Assembly (NCBI RefSeq): GCF_002865605.1
Contig: NZ_CP025583.1
Coordinates: 1,406,501-1,470,500 of the forward strand
DNA: 64,000 nt
Source: Paracoccus jeotgali
Lineage (GTDB): Bacteria > Pseudomonadota > Alphaproteobacteria > Rhodobacterales > Rhodobacteraceae
Reading direction: 5' to 3'
In this document: one piece after another, positions 8,960 through 18,198 of the stretch
Layout of the letters: each line of letters begins with the position of its first letter
Numbering within the stretch: the first letter of the stretch is position 1
The notes under the pieces: model-generated
Database searches by the model: none
What the model saw: the letters and a program-made list of their open reading frames with translations, nothing else
What the model was told of the DNA's origin: nothing
Translations under genes and position numbers: made by a program

Positions 8960-11169
8960 CAGCGCAGCCGCAATGCGTTCAGCGTGACGGTGATCGAGCT
9001 TGCCGACATCGCCAGCGCCGCCAGCAGCGGGGTGGCCAGCCCGGCCATCGCGACCGGGACCGCGATGACGTTATAGCCGAACGAGATCGCGAAGTTCTCT
9101 TTGATCCGCCGCCGCGCCTTGACGGCCAGTGCCACCGCCTCGGCCACCGGCTGCAGATCCTGCCCCATCAGCACCATGTCCGAGGCCGCGCGCGCCGCAT
9201 CGAGCGCCGAGGCCGGCGAGATCGAGACATGCGCCCGGGCCAGCGCCGCCGTGTCGTTCAACCCGTCCCCCACCATCAGCACATGCGCGCCAGCCTGAGC
9301 CAGCGCGGCAATCTCGGCCTCTTTCTCGGCCGGGGTGACGCCGGCGCGAAACTCGTCGATGCCGAGCGCCTTTGCTGCCGAGGCAACCGCCGCCGCCGTG
9401 TCACCCGACAGCATCATCACCCGGCGCCCCTGATGCTGCAGGGCCGTGACACATTCCGCCGCGCCGGGCCGCAGCGCGTCGACAAAACGCAGCAGCACGG
9501 GCGCGTGACCTTCGACCGACAGCAGGCTGACCGGCCCATCGGCATCGACCGGCTCTTGCGCCGCGTCTCCAGCCCAGTCGGCGCGGCCTAGACGGACCCG
9601 CAGCCCCTGCCAGCGCCCTTCGACGCCAAAGCCCGGCACCTCGGCTGCCTGATCCAGCGGCGCGATCGGCACGCCCGCCCCCTTCAGCGCCCCGGCCAGC
9701 GCGCGCGACAGCGGATGGCCCGAGGCGTCGGCGATGGCATGGGCCACCGGGCGCAGCGTGTCCGGCAGATCGGCCAGACGGACCAGTTCCGGCTGACCCA
9801 TGGTCAGCGTGCCGGTCTTGTCGAAGACGACGCAATCGACCTCGGCCAGACGTTCAAGCGCGGTGCCGTCCTTGATCAGCAACCCGCGCCGGAACAGCCG
9901 CCCCGAGGCCGCTGTCACGACCGCCGGCACCGCCAGCCCAAGCGCGCAGGGGCAGGTGATGATCAGCACCGCCGCGGCCACGTTCAGCGCCACCCGCCAA
10001 TCGCCGCTGAGATACATCCACAGCCCATAGCTGAACAGCGCCAGCAGATGCACGACCGGCGAATAGCCGCGCGAGGCCCGCTCGGCGAGCGAGGCGTATT
10101 TGCCTCGCGTCGCCTCGGCCATGGCCACCAGATGCGTCAACCGGCCCAGCGAACTGTCCTGCCCCGCCGCCGTCACCCGCAGATCGAGCGGGCCGGTCAG
10201 GTTCACCTCGCCCGCCGACAGCATCATGCCAGGGGCCGCCTGCACCGGCAGGCTTTCCCCGGTCAGCAGCGAGCGGTCGATCTCGGACATGCCGGTGACC
10301 ACCTCGCCATCGGCGGCCACGCGGGCGCCGGGACGGATGCGGATCATGTCGCCGGGGCGCAGATCGGCCAGCGGCACGACCTGCTCGGCCCCGTCGCGCA
10401 GCAGCACCGCGCGCGGCACCTCGAGCGCGGTCAGCTCGGCCGCCGCCGAACGCGCGACGGCGCGCGTGCGATAGTCGAGGTAACGCCCGATCAGCAGAAA
10501 GAAGCACAGCATCACGGCGGCGTCGAAATAGGCGTGATGCCCGGAATGCAGCGTCTCGAAGAGCGAGATCGAGGTAGCCAGGATCAGCGCCAGCGAGATC
10601 GGCACATCCATCCCCAGCCGCCCGCCCTTGAGGCTGGCCCAGGCGCTGCTGAAGAAGGGCTGACCGGCAAAGATCACCGTCGGAAAGGCGATGACGGCGG
10701 AAATCCAGTGGAACATGTCGCGCGTAGCGCCGCTGGCCCCCGACCAGACCGCGACCGACAGGATCATGATGTTCATCATGGCAAAGCCCGAAACGCCGAT
10801 GCGCATCAGGATGTCGCGCCCCTGCCGGTCGGCGGCGGTGGGACCAAGGGCCGAGGCATCAAGCTCATGCGCCTCGTAACCGATGCCCTCCAGCACCGGA
10901 ATGAAATCGGTGGCCTCGCGGCCCGGCGCGTCGATCATCACCCGGCGCAGGGTCAGGTTGACCCGCGCCGCGCGCACGCCCGGCTGCGCCAGCAGCGCGC
11001 GTTCGACATCGGTGATGCAGGCGGCGCAATGGGCGGTGGGCAGCGACAGCACCAGATCGCCCCGCGCGGCGGCGGAATCGGCGATCCGCGCCGCCAGCGG
11101 CGCCGCGTCGCAGGCCGGGCAGGCGCTCAGCCGAGAGGCATATTCGCGGTCGGCACCCAGATCCGTCAT
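8959..11169 (-). CDS. ccoI: Copper-transporting P1B-type ATPase CcoI (cbb3 oxidase assembly)
   Basis: 736 residues. CcoI (CopA2 type) exports Cu+ across the inner membrane for the CuB site of CcoN rather than for bulk detoxification. Visible parts: HMA-like domain with HCAAC (Cys 48 and 51) plus an earlier CPAC pair (17-20), TGES (303-306), the membrane CPC triad (406-408), phosphorylation motif DKTGTLT (from Asp 450), SGHPLSRAL and GDGLNDTAAL. The ATG at 11169 is one base past the ccoH stop and is preferred to a longer in-frame extension that would overlap ccoH. Third gene of ccoGHIS. Confidence 0.95.
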   Translation of the reverse strand: MTDLGADREYASRLSACPACDAAPLAARIADSAAARGDLVLSLPTAHCAACITDVERALLAQPGVRAARVNLTLRRVMIDAPGREATDFIPVLEGIGYEAHELDASALGPTAADRQGRDILMRIGVSGFAMMNIMILSVAVWSGASGATRDMFHWISAVIAFPTVIFAGQPFFSSAWASLKGGRLGMDVPISLALILATSISLFETLHSGHHAYFDAAVMLCFFLLIGRYLDYRTRAVARSAAAELTALEVPRAVLLRDGAEQVVPLADLRPGDMIRIRPGARVAADGEVVTGMSEIDRSLLTGESLPVQAAPGMMLSAGEVNLTGPLDLRVTAAGQDSSLGRLTHLVAMAEATRGKYASLAERASRGYSPVVHLLALFSYGLWMYLSGDWRVALNVAAAVLIITCPCALGLAVPAVVTAASGRLFRRGLLIKDGTALERLAEVDCVVFDKTGTLTMGQPELVRLADLPDTLRPVAHAIADASGHPLSRALAGALKGAGVPIAPLDQAAEVPGFGVEGRWQGLRVRLGRADWAGDAAQEPVDADGPVSLLSVEGHAPVLLRFVDALRPGAAECVTALQHQGRRVMMLSGDTAAAVASAAKALGIDEFRAGVTPAEKEAEIAALAQAGAHVLMVGDGLNDTAALARAHVSISPASALDAARAASDMVLMGQDLQPVAEAVALAVKARRRIKENFAISFGYNVIAVPVAMAGLATPLLAALAMSASSITVTLNALRLR

Positions 11170-11170
11170 C

Positions 11171-11734
11171 TCAGCCCCTGACCATCGCGCCGGGGAAGTT
11201 GGCGAGGCGCTGGCGGAACACCGTGCCGTCCGGGGCATCGGCTTCCAGATGAACGACCCAGGCCCCCGGCGCCAGCGTCAGATCGCTAAGCCACAGCCCG
11301 CCGTGATAGCGCATCTCGGGCGTCACATCGTCGCGTTTCTGCGTCGGGCGGCCGACCACGACCCGCAACCCGCTGACCCGCGCCGGCAGCCCGGCGCTGT
11401 CGGTGATCTTGAGGCTGAGCGTGCGCCCGTCATAGCTGGGGCTCGCTGTCCACCCAAGCGCCTGCTGCGCCGCCCGCTCGCGGTCGAAATTTTGCGAGGC
11501 GACATAGCTGTTGCCGGTCTCCAGCCCCGGAAAGCTGCGGACCGCCGTCACCGCCATGACGATATTCACCAGAATGATGACCCCGAACAGCGACGCAAAG
11601 ACCATCAGCATCCGCCGCGGCCCCAGGGTCCGGCCGCCGGTGAACAGCAGGAAGGGCGCAAAGAACACCGCGGCCACGCCCAGGATCATCAGGAAGCTGG
11701 CGGTGGACATGCCGGCAAAGGTGGACCCAGTCAT
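11171..11734 (-). CDS. ccoH: cbb3 oxidase accessory protein CcoH (FixH family)
   Basis: 187 residues. The C-terminal part has FixH features: FASLFGVIILVNIVMAVTAV as a membrane helix, then SFPGLETGNSYVASQNFD and a periplasmic domain with ARVSGLRVVVGRPTQ and GLWLSDLTLAPGAW. Unlike the usual single-helix family members it shows an additional hydrophobic stretch before this one, around residues 13-34. ATG 11734 is chosen because it lies one base past the ccoG stop; a start 10 codons upstream would overlap ccoG. CcoH stabilises the assembling CcoNOP complex. Confidence 0.9.
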   Translation of the reverse strand: MTGSTFAGMSTASFLMILGVAAVFFAPFLLFTGGRTLGPRRMLMVFASLFGVIILVNIVMAVTAVRSFPGLETGNSYVASQNFDRERAAQQALGWTASPSYDGRTLSLKITDSAGLPARVSGLRVVVGRPTQKRDDVTPEMRYHGGLWLSDLTLAPGAWVVHLEADAPDGTVFRQRLANFPGAMVRG

Positions 11735-11735
11735 C

Positions 11736-13193
11736 TCAGTTCTTTCCGTGGAATACCGTTTCAATGCTGGCCTGCTGGCCGGCGGGGTCGCTGACCAGCA
11801 GCGTCAGGGGCGTCCGGCTCTGCTCGGTCAGGGGCGAGTCCGGCGCGGCGGTCAGATAGACGCGCAGGGTCGCGGTCTCATCCGCCGGCACCTCGACGAT
11901 GGGATCTTCGACCCCTTCGACGCGCAGGTCAAGCTGCGGCAGCCGTTCCCCATCCGGCCCCGCGACGTCCAGCGAAAATGCCAGCGCCTCGTGCTGCTTG
12001 TTGCGCAGGCGCAGCTCGTAAGTGTTGCGGATCGCGCCGTCGGAGAGCGTCACGAACAGCGGGTTACGGATCGGCGAGACGTTCAGATCGAAGGGCGAGC
12101 GCATCAGCAGCGCCACGATCAGCGCCACCCCGATCGCCGACCACAGGGTGAAATACATCAGCGTGCGCGGGCGCAGGACGTGGCGCAGCAGCGAATTGCC
12201 CTCGTTCCCGATCCGCTCGGCGGTTTCATCCTTGAGCGCCATATAGTCGATCAACCCGCGCGGCTTGCCGATCCGGTCCATGATCTCGTCACAGGCGTCG
12301 ATGCACAGCGCGCAGGTGATGCATTCCAGCTGCTGACCGTCGCGGATGTCGATGCCCATGGGGCAGACGTTGACGCAGGCGAAGCAGTCGATGCAGTCGC
12401 CCTTGTCGCCGGGCGGCACGTCGGATTTCGTGGCCTCGCCCTTGCGGATCTTGCCGCGCGGCTCGCCCCGCCACTCGCGATAGGCGACGGTCAGCGTATC
12501 CTCGTCCATCATGGCGCCCTGAATCCGAGGCCAGGGGCAGGCATAGATGCAGATCTGTTCGCGCGCGAAGCCGCCGAACAGGAAGGTGGTCGCGGTCATG
12601 ATGGCGATGGTCATATAGGCGACGTAATGCGCCTGCCCGGTCACCAGATCGCGCAGCAGCGCCGGGGCGTCGGTGAAATAGAACACCCAGGCGCCGCCGG
12701 TCAGGACCGAGATCACCAGCCAGATCAGCCATTTCGTCGCCCGCAGCCTGATCTTGCGCGCGCTCCACTCGGATCGCCACAGCCGGATCTGGTTGTTGCG
12801 GTCGCCCTCGATCCAGCGTTCGACATGGACGAACAGATCGGTCCAGACCGTCTGCGGACAGGTATAGCCGCACCAGACCCGCCCAAGCGCCGAGGTGAAC
12901 AGGAACAGCCCCAGCCCGGCCATGACCAGCAGCCCGGCCACGAAATAGAACTCATGCGGCCAGATCTCGATCCAGAAGAAGAAGAAGCGACGGTTCGCCA
13001 GATCGACCAGCACCGCCTGATCGGGCATCCCCTCGCCGCGATTCCAGCGCAGCCACGGGGTGATGTAATAGATCGCCAGCGTCGCCGCCATGATCGCCCA
13101 TTTCAGGCGACGGAAATTGCCATGCACGGCGCGCGGGAAAATCGGCTCGCGCGCGGCATAGAGGGTCGGAGGACCGCTTTCCTGGCTGGACAT
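11736..13193 (-). CDS. ccoG: Cupric reductase / 4Fe-4S accessory protein CcoG (FixG/RdxA)
   Basis: 485 residues. Several membrane helices (for example AIMAATLAIYYITPWL and FYFVAGLLVMAGLGLFLFT), an early GYTCPQTVWTDLF motif, CIYACPWPRIQ, and a two-cluster ferredoxin region CIDCFACVNVCPMGID ... CITCALCIDACD, then a periplasmic immunoglobulin-like C-terminal domain. Family members reduce Cu2+ to Cu+ for cbb3 oxidase assembly. ACAGGAG lies in front of the start. First gene of the ccoGHIS operon. Confidence 0.96.
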   Translation of the reverse strand: MSSQESGPPTLYAAREPIFPRAVHGNFRRLKWAIMAATLAIYYITPWLRWNRGEGMPDQAVLVDLANRRFFFFWIEIWPHEFYFVAGLLVMAGLGLFLFTSALGRVWCGYTCPQTVWTDLFVHVERWIEGDRNNQIRLWRSEWSARKIRLRATKWLIWLVISVLTGGAWVFYFTDAPALLRDLVTGQAHYVAYMTIAIMTATTFLFGGFAREQICIYACPWPRIQGAMMDEDTLTVAYREWRGEPRGKIRKGEATKSDVPPGDKGDCIDCFACVNVCPMGIDIRDGQQLECITCALCIDACDEIMDRIGKPRGLIDYMALKDETAERIGNEGNSLLRHVLRPRTLMYFTLWSAIGVALIVALLMRSPFDLNVSPIRNPLFVTLSDGAIRNTYELRLRNKQHEALAFSLDVAGPDGERLPQLDLRVEGVEDPIVEVPADETATLRVYLTAAPDSPLTEQSRTPLTLLVSDPAGQQASIETVFHGKN

Positions 13194-13528
13194 GAACTGG
13201 CTCCTGTTGCTTGTTCGTCAACCGCGCGCCGCCCAAGAGGGCTTGACGGGCGCGGCCTGCGGGTAAACATATATCCACGATCCGGGTATTATCGAAGTGG
13301 CGAGAATGTCGCAGCCTGCCCTGATGCCATGGCCCCGGTGTCGTGGCGTTCGCGGGTCAGGCGACGGGCCGGCCGGTCCCTGACGGGGCCACGGCCAGAC
13401 GCCTTCCCGGAACGATGTCGGGGCGGGCTTTACCCCGCCCCGGTCGGAAGCCGGCCCCTCAGGAAACGCGCGAACAGGACGAGGGGCCGGCGCCATCCCG
13501 GCGGCGTGTCGCCGCCGGAATCTGCAAC
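13194..13528. other. 335 bp gap between ccoP and ccoG: hairpins and an A+T-rich patch
   Basis: No gene is supported here. Three inverted repeats can be read: CGGGGCGGG/CCCGCCCCG (13419-13442), CCGGCCCCTC (13451-13460) with GAGGGGCCGG (13481-13490), and the ccoP terminator-like stem (13498-13518). Around 13260-13295 there is an A+T-rich patch (TAAACATATATCC, GGGTATTATCG) that may hold the ccoG promoter on the minus strand. I looked for a TTGAT-N4-ATCAA FNR box in this gap and found none. Confidence 0.6.
13498..13518 (-). terminator. Terminator-like hairpin after ccoP
   Basis: Perfect 9 bp stem CCGGCGGCG (13498-13506) with CGCCGCCGG (13510-13518), loop TGT, starting 11 nt past the ccoP stop. 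No good T-run follows on the minus strand, so it may stabilise the mRNA 3' end or only attenuate readthrough into ccoGHIS. Confidence 0.5.
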
Positions 13529-14563
13529 TTATTCACCACCGCCAAGGCTGTGGACGTAATGCGTGACGGCGCGGATGTCGGCTTCGGACAGGCGCGTCGA
13601 CCAGTTCGGCATCACGCCGAAGCGGGCGTAATAGACCGAATCGTGGATGGTCTGCCGGTCGCCGCCATACAGCCAGACCGCATCGGTCAGGTTCGGCGCG
13701 CCCTGCATCTGGTCGCCGGTGCCGTCCTCGCCATGGCAGGCGACGCAGTTGTCGGCAAAGACCTCTTCCCCTAACGCGGCCTTGGCGGCGACGTGATCCT
13801 GCCCGGACAGGGCCAGCACATATTCGACCACCTGATCGATCTGCTGCCTGTCCAGTAGCTCGTCGGCGCCGAAACGCGGCATCTCGGAATAGCGGGCGTC
13901 GGGGTCGTCGGTGTTGCGGATGCCGTGGGTGACGGTCAGGTGGATATCCTCCATCGTGCCGCCCCAGAGCCATTCATTGTCGAGCAGGTTCGGATAGCCC
14001 TTGCTGCCCGCCGCGCCCGAGCCGTGGCACTGCGCGCACCAGGTGGCGAAGACCGCCCGCCCGGCATTGCCGGCGTAGTTGGCAAGCTCGGGGTCCTGCG
14101 CGATCTCGTTCAGATCGGCCATGACCAACCGGCCCTGGATATCGGCATTGGCGGCGTCATAGCGCTCGATCTCTTGCGCCAGTTCCAGACGATAATTCGT
14201 GCCCAGCAGCCCCTGCGTGGCCGAGTTGATCAGCGGCCAGGCCGGATAGAAGAAGGTATAGGCGATGGCCCAGACGATGGTCAGATAGAATGTCCACAGC
14301 CACCAGCGGGGCATGGGGTTGTCGTATTCCGTGATCCCGTCCCATTCATGCCCGGTCGAAGAGACCTCGTCGACCATCCGGCTGGCGCGCTGGCGCCCGG
14401 TGCGGGGGCCGACGCGCATGGGCTCGTGCAGGTTCTTGCCCTCGGGCTCGCCCGACGGATGTTCCAGGATCTGCTTCTTGGCCTCGTCATCGGCGGCCAT
14501 GCGTTCCAGCTTGATCCGGTTGTCCGGGTTTTCGGGGCTGTCGTGATCGTCCTTGTCAGCCAT
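13529..14563 (-). CDS. ccoP: cbb3-type cytochrome c oxidase subunit III (dihaem CcoP)
   Basis: 344 residues. A hydrophilic N-terminus, one membrane helix ([20 protein letters not shown]) after the conserved [10 protein letters not shown] segment, then two cytochrome c domains with CAQCH and CVACH haem sites and axial-ligand Met regions (EMPRFGA, GVMPNW). It accepts electrons from periplasmic cytochromes. The start at 14563 (MADKDDHD) overlaps the ccoQ stop by 8 nt; a longer in-frame extension would overlap ccoQ much more. Confidence 0.97.
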   Translation of the reverse strand: MADKDDHDSPENPDNRIKLERMAADDEAKKQILEHPSGEPEGKNLHEPMRVGPRTGRQRASRMVDEVSSTGHEWDGITEYDNPMPRWWLWTFYLTIVWAIAYTFFYPAWPLINSATQGLLGTNYRLELAQEIERYDAANADIQGRLVMADLNEIAQDPELANYAGNAGRAVFATWCAQCHGSGAAGSKGYPNLLDNEWLWGGTMEDIHLTVTHGIRNTDDPDARYSEMPRFGADELLDRQQIDQVVEYVLALSGQDHVAAKAALGEEVFADNCVACHGEDGTGDQMQGAPNLTDAVWLYGGDRQTIHDSVYYARFGVMPNWSTRLSEADIRAVTHYVHSLGGGE

Positions 14564-14753
14564 CACCGGGCTCCTCGTCGTTCTGGGGCGGCGCGGGGCG
14601 CCGATCATGTCTGAAGATGCTTTTCGCCGCGTCGTCATGCAGGCGTCTCGATCCGGGGCGGAAGACCCAGATGATCACGCCGACAAAGATCGCCACCAGG
14701 GCCAGCAGGGCCCAGCTGTCGGCGAATTGGCGCAGCAGGCTGTAAAGATCCAT
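14556..14753 (-). CDS. ccoQ: cbb3-type oxidase subunit IV CcoQ
   Basis: 65 residues with one membrane helix ([18 protein letters not shown]) followed by [16 protein letters not shown], the recurring CcoQ motif after the helix. CcoQ stabilises the complex, especially against oxygen. It lies 9 nt after ccoO and overlaps ccoP. Confidence 0.95.
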   Translation of the reverse strand: MDLYSLLRQFADSWALLALVAIFVGVIIWVFRPGSRRLHDDAAKSIFRHDRRPAPPQNDEEPGDG

Positions 14754-14762
14754 GCTGCCCCC

Positions 14763-15488
14763 TTACCGCGTCGGGTCCGGTTCGAAGGTGGTGAAGTCGA
14801 CCATCGTCCCCAGCACCTGAAGATAGGCGATCAGCGCGTCCATTTCCGAGACGCCGGGCTGGCGGTCGAAGTTGCGCTGCTCGGCGCCGGGATAGCGTTC
14901 CTCCATCCCCGAGGCGTCGGCGTCTGGATCGGCCTGGGCGAGGAAGTCCGCCCGCGCCGCCTCGATCATCTCGTCGCTATAGGGCACGCCCACCATGCGG
15001 TCGGTCTGCAGCCGGTCGACGATGTATTCGCCCGTGATCATGCGGTTTTCCAGAAACCCGTAGGCCGGCATGATCGATTCCGGCACGACCGAGCGCGGAT
15101 CGCGCAGGTGGTCCACATGCCATTCGTCCGAATAGCGGCCGCCGACCCGGGCCAGATCCGGCCCGGTGCGCTTGGACCCCCACTGGAACGGATGGTCATA
15201 CATCGATTCCGCCGCCAGGCTGTAATGGCCGTAACGCTCGACCTCGTCGCGCATCGGGCGGATCATCTGGCTGTGGCAGACATAGCAGCCCTCGCGGACA
15301 TAGATGTCGCGGCCGGTCAGTTCGAGGGGGGTGTATGGACGCATCCCCTCGACCTCTTCGATGGTGTTGTCCAGATAGAACAGCGGCGCGATCTCGACGA
15401 TGCCGCCGACGGTGACCACCAGGAACGAGAACACCAGCAGCAGCGTCGCGTTTCGTTCGAGGATCTTGTGCTTTTCAAGAATCTGCAT
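14763..15488 (-). CDS. ccoO: cbb3-type oxidase subunit II (monohaem CcoO)
   Basis: 241 residues. One N-terminal membrane helix ([20 protein letters not shown]) and a single cytochrome c site in [24 protein letters not shown]-type C-terminus appears as [18 protein letters not shown]. Transfers electrons from CcoP to CcoN. Starts 11 nt past the ccoN stop. Confidence 0.97.
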   Translation of the reverse strand: MQILEKHKILERNATLLLVFSFLVVTVGGIVEIAPLFYLDNTIEEVEGMRPYTPLELTGRDIYVREGCYVCHSQMIRPMRDEVERYGHYSLAAESMYDHPFQWGSKRTGPDLARVGGRYSDEWHVDHLRDPRSVVPESIMPAYGFLENRMITGEYIVDRLQTDRMVGVPYSDEMIEAARADFLAQADPDADASGMEERYPGAEQRNFDRQPGVSEMDALIAYLQVLGTMVDFTTFEPDPTR

Positions 15489-15499
15489 GGTTGGTCCCC

Positions 15500-17104
15500 T
15501 TATTCCGCCGGAACAGCGATGGTCGAGGGCTGGACCCGCGGCTGCCGCGAGACCGTCGCCCAGAGGTTATAGGCCATCACCAGCCCGCCGATCAGATACA
15601 GGGCACCGCCCAGGAAGCGCACGACGTTCATGGCGTATTTCGCGGCCACCGTGTCGGCGAAGGCGTTGACCAGGAAGCCCTGGCTGTCGACCTCGCGCCA
15701 CATCAGCCCTTCCATGATGCCCGACACCCACATCGACGAGGCGTAGAGAACCAGCCCGATCGTCGCCAGCCAGAAGTGCCAGCTGACCAGCGGCAGGCTG
15801 TACAGACGCTCGCGGCCCCACAGACGCGGCACCAGATAATAGAGCGCGCCAAAGGTGATCATGCCGTTCCAGCCAAGCGCGCCGGAGTGGACGTGACCGA
15901 TGGTCCAGTCGGTATAATGCGACAGGCTGTTCACGGCCTTGATCGACATCATCGGCCCTTCAAAGGTGGCCATCCCGTAAAAGCCCACGGCGACGACCAT
16001 CATGCGGATGATCGGGTCGGTGCGCAGCTTGTCCCAAGCCCCCGACAGGGTCATCAGACCGTTGATCATCCCGCCCCAGCTGGGCATCCACAGCATGATC
16101 GAGAAAACCATCCCCAGCGTCGTCGCCCAGTCGGGCAGCGCGGTATAGTGCAGGTGGTGCGGACCGGCCCAGATATACAGGAAGATCAGCGCCCAGAAGT
16201 GGATGATCGACAGCTTGTAGCTGTAGACCGGCCGCTCGGCCTGCTTGGGGATGAAGTAATACATCATGCCCAGGAAGCCCGCGGTCAGGAAGAAGCCCAC
16301 GGCGTTGTGGCCATACCACCACTGGGTCATCGCATCCTGCACGCCCGAGAAGACCTGCACGGATTTCGACCCGAGGAAGCTGACCGGCACCGACATGTTG
16401 TTGACGATGTGCAGCATCGCGATGGTCACGATGAAGGACAGATAGAACCAGTTCGCGACATAGATATGCGGCTCGCGGCGCTTCATGATCGTGCCGAGGA
16501 ACACGATCAGATAGGTCACCCAGACCACGACCAGCCACCAGTCGGCATACCATTCAGGCTCGGCATATTCCTTGGACTGCGTCGCGCCCAGGATATAGCC
16601 GCTCGCCGCCAGCAGGATGAACAGCTGATAGCCCCAGAACACGAACCAGGCGGCGTTGCCGCCCCACAGCCGCGCCGCCGAGGTGCGCTGCACCACATAG
16701 AACGAGGTCGCGATCAGCGCGTTGCCGCCAAAGGCGAAGATCACCGCCGAGGTGTGCAGGGGACGCACCTTGCCAAAGTTCATATAGCCGCCCAGAGCGT
16801 CCGAGAAGTTCAGCTGCGGCCAGGCGAGCTGCGCGGCCGCCGTCAGACCGACGGCAAAGCCCACCACCGCCCAGAAGGTGGTGGCGATCACGCCGGCGCG
16901 GATGACGCCGTCGCTATACTCTGCCTCGTTGATGGCGGGCCGGATCTCGTCGGTGCGGCGCAGGTAGAAAATGAAGAAGCTGGCGGCGAAGAGCATCACG
17001 ATCAGCATGTTGACCGTGAAGGCCAGATCGCGTCCGTAATTCGCCGCGATCGCTGCGATGACCGTGATCACGCCAAGCACGATCAGCTTGATGTAGTCCG
17101 ACAT
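15500..17104 (-). CDS. ccoN: cbb3-type cytochrome c oxidase subunit I CcoN
   Basis: 534 residues with about 12 membrane helices; catalytic subunit with low-spin haem b and the haem b3-CuB site, giving high oxygen affinity and proton pumping. Characteristic parts: [20 protein letters not shown] (haem ligand His), [18 protein letters not shown] (CuB His and cross-linked Tyr region), [17 protein letters not shown] and [16 protein letters not shown]. First gene of ccoNOQP; the control region with an FNR box lies 114-127 bp upstream. Confidence 0.98.
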   Translation of the reverse strand: MSDYIKLIVLGVITVIAAIAANYGRDLAFTVNMLIVMLFAASFFIFYLRRTDEIRPAINEAEYSDGVIRAGVIATTFWAVVGFAVGLTAAAQLAWPQLNFSDALGGYMNFGKVRPLHTSAVIFAFGGNALIATSFYVVQRTSAARLWGGNAAWFVFWGYQLFILLAASGYILGATQSKEYAEPEWYADWWLVVVWVTYLIVFLGTIMKRREPHIYVANWFYLSFIVTIAMLHIVNNMSVPVSFLGSKSVQVFSGVQDAMTQWWYGHNAVGFFLTAGFLGMMYYFIPKQAERPVYSYKLSIIHFWALIFLYIWAGPHHLHYTALPDWATTLGMVFSIMLWMPSWGGMINGLMTLSGAWDKLRTDPIIRMMVVAVGFYGMATFEGPMMSIKAVNSLSHYTDWTIGHVHSGALGWNGMITFGALYYLVPRLWGRERLYSLPLVSWHFWLATIGLVLYASSMWVSGIMEGLMWREVDSQGFLVNAFADTVAAKYAMNVVRFLGGALYLIGGLVMAYNLWATVSRQPRVQPSTIAVPAE

Positions 17105-17190
17105 GGTTAAGTTGTCCCCGTATCCATTTGGGCAAATGCGCCCGAATCACGCGCGGCGGGCGCGTGCCTTGGGTGGCTGCTCCCGATCTC

Positions 17191-17256
17191 TCTATGCTGT
17201 GACGTTGCAGACTAGCCTTGATCTGCATCAAATCCAACACTGCTGCGGCGCAATAG
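17191..17256. promoter_or_regulatory. Divergent ccoN / usp promoters with candidate -10 elements
   Basis: On the minus strand CATAGA (17191-17196) and on the plus strand CAATAG (17251-17256) lie about 30 bp either side of the centre of the FNR box at 17218-17231. That places the box near -41.5 for transcripts in both directions, the class II activation geometry for FNR-type regulators. The -10 calls are by eye. Confidence 0.5.
17218..17231. promoter_or_regulatory. FNR box between ccoN and usp
   Basis: TTGATCTGCATCAA is a perfect match to the FNR/Anr consensus TTGAT-N4-ATCAA. It lies in the 204 bp divergent region and most likely serves the FNR-type regulator (FnrP or FnrL in relatives) that turns on ccoNOQP at low oxygen. 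The same symmetrical box could serve usp. Confidence 0.93.
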
Positions 17257-17308
17257 GCTGGGGCGAGAGCGCGGCGTTCTGCCGCACGTGACGGCGAAGG
17301 AAAGAATC

Positions 17309-18145
17309 ATGGGTTACAAGACGATATTGACGGTCATCACCAGCGAGGGGCAGCAAAACCAGCTTGCCGCGGCGATCGAGATGGCCCGGCGCGAGGATGC
17401 GCATCTGGAAGTCTTCTGCCTTGGCGTCGATCATTCGCAGACCGGATACTATTATGCCGGGGCCTCGGCCTATGTGTTTCAGGAAAACATCGACAAGGCG
17501 ATGGCTTCGGCCGAATCGCTGGAAACGATGATCCGCAAGCGCCTGCAGGGCGAGACGATCCGCTGGTCGGTCGAAAGCGCGGTGGCGCAGGTCGGCGGGC
17601 TGACCACGCTGATCGGGATGCGCGCGCGCTTCGCCGATCTGGTCGTGCTGACCCGTCCCTATAGCGAGACGGCCGCCCCCGACGCCGAGGCGGTGACCGA
17701 GGCCGCGCTGTTCGAAGGCGGTGCGCCGGTGCTGATCGTGCCGCGGGGCGAACTGCCCGAAACGCTGGCGCGGCGCGTGCTGATCGCCTGGGACCAGTCG
17801 GAAGAGGCGATGACCGCCATCCGCCGCGCCATGCCGATGCTCGCCAAGGCCGAAAGCGTCGAGATCACCGTCATCGACCCCTCGCCGCACAGCCCCGAAC
17901 GCTCGGACCCCGGCGGGGCGCTGTGCCAGATGCTGACCCGCCATGGCGTGCGCGCAAGCATCGCGGTTCTGGCCCGGACCATGCCGCAGATCAGCGAGAT
18001 CCTCGCCCAACGCGCCATTGAGATCGGCGCCGATCTGATCGTGATGGGCGCCTATGGCCATTCCCGCTTCCGCGAGGCGATCCTGGGCGGCACCACGCGG
18101 ACCATGCTGCGCAAGACCAGCATCCCGGTTCTGATGGCCCGCTGA
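17309..18145 (+). CDS. Universal stress protein, tandem UspA domains
   Basis: 278 residues with two UspA-type alpha/beta domains. The second carries the nucleotide-binding signature GAYGHSRFREAILGGTTRTML-like pattern (G-x2-G-x9-G-T) near the C-terminus; the first is more divergent. AAGGAAAG precedes ATG 17309; the 7 upstream in-frame codons have no Shine-Dalgarno. Divergent from ccoNOQP with a shared FNR box, which suggests induction at low oxygen. A usp gene next to cco genes is a known arrangement in related bacteria. Its exact role is not known. Confidence 0.9.
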   Translation: MGYKTILTVITSEGQQNQLAAAIEMARREDAHLEVFCLGVDHSQTGYYYAGASAYVFQENIDKAMASAESLETMIRKRLQGETIRWSVESAVAQVGGLTTLIGMRARFADLVVLTRPYSETAAPDAEAVTEAALFEGGAPVLIVPRGELPETLARRVLIAWDQSEEAMTAIRRAMPMLAKAESVEITVIDPSPHSPERSDPGGALCQMLTRHGVRASIAVLARTMPQISEILAQRAIEIGADLIVMGAYGHSRFREAILGGTTRTMLRKTSIPVLMAR

Positions 18146-18150
18146 ACGCA

Positions 18151-18179
18151 AAACCCCCGCGAGATCCTCGCGGGGGTTT
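18151..18179. terminator. Bidirectional terminator between usp and the transaminase gene
   Basis: Perfect 13 bp stem AAACCCCCGCGAG (18151-18163) with CTCGCGGGGGTTT (18167-18179), loop ATC. The A/T ends give short U-tracts in both directions, serving convergent usp and the transaminase gene. Confidence 0.9.
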
Positions 18180-18198
18180 CTTGACGGCGCATGAGGGG

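Noticed and set aside
13243..13269. TTGACG...TAAACA promoter-like pair on the plus strand
   Set aside because: It points into antisense of ccoP with no gene downstream; the spacer is 15 bp.
9715..13559. Long plus-strand frames opposite ccoI and ccoG (488 and 682 codons)
   Set aside because: Composition is Arg/Gln/His/Asp-rich as expected for antisense frames of high-G+C genes; no domains.
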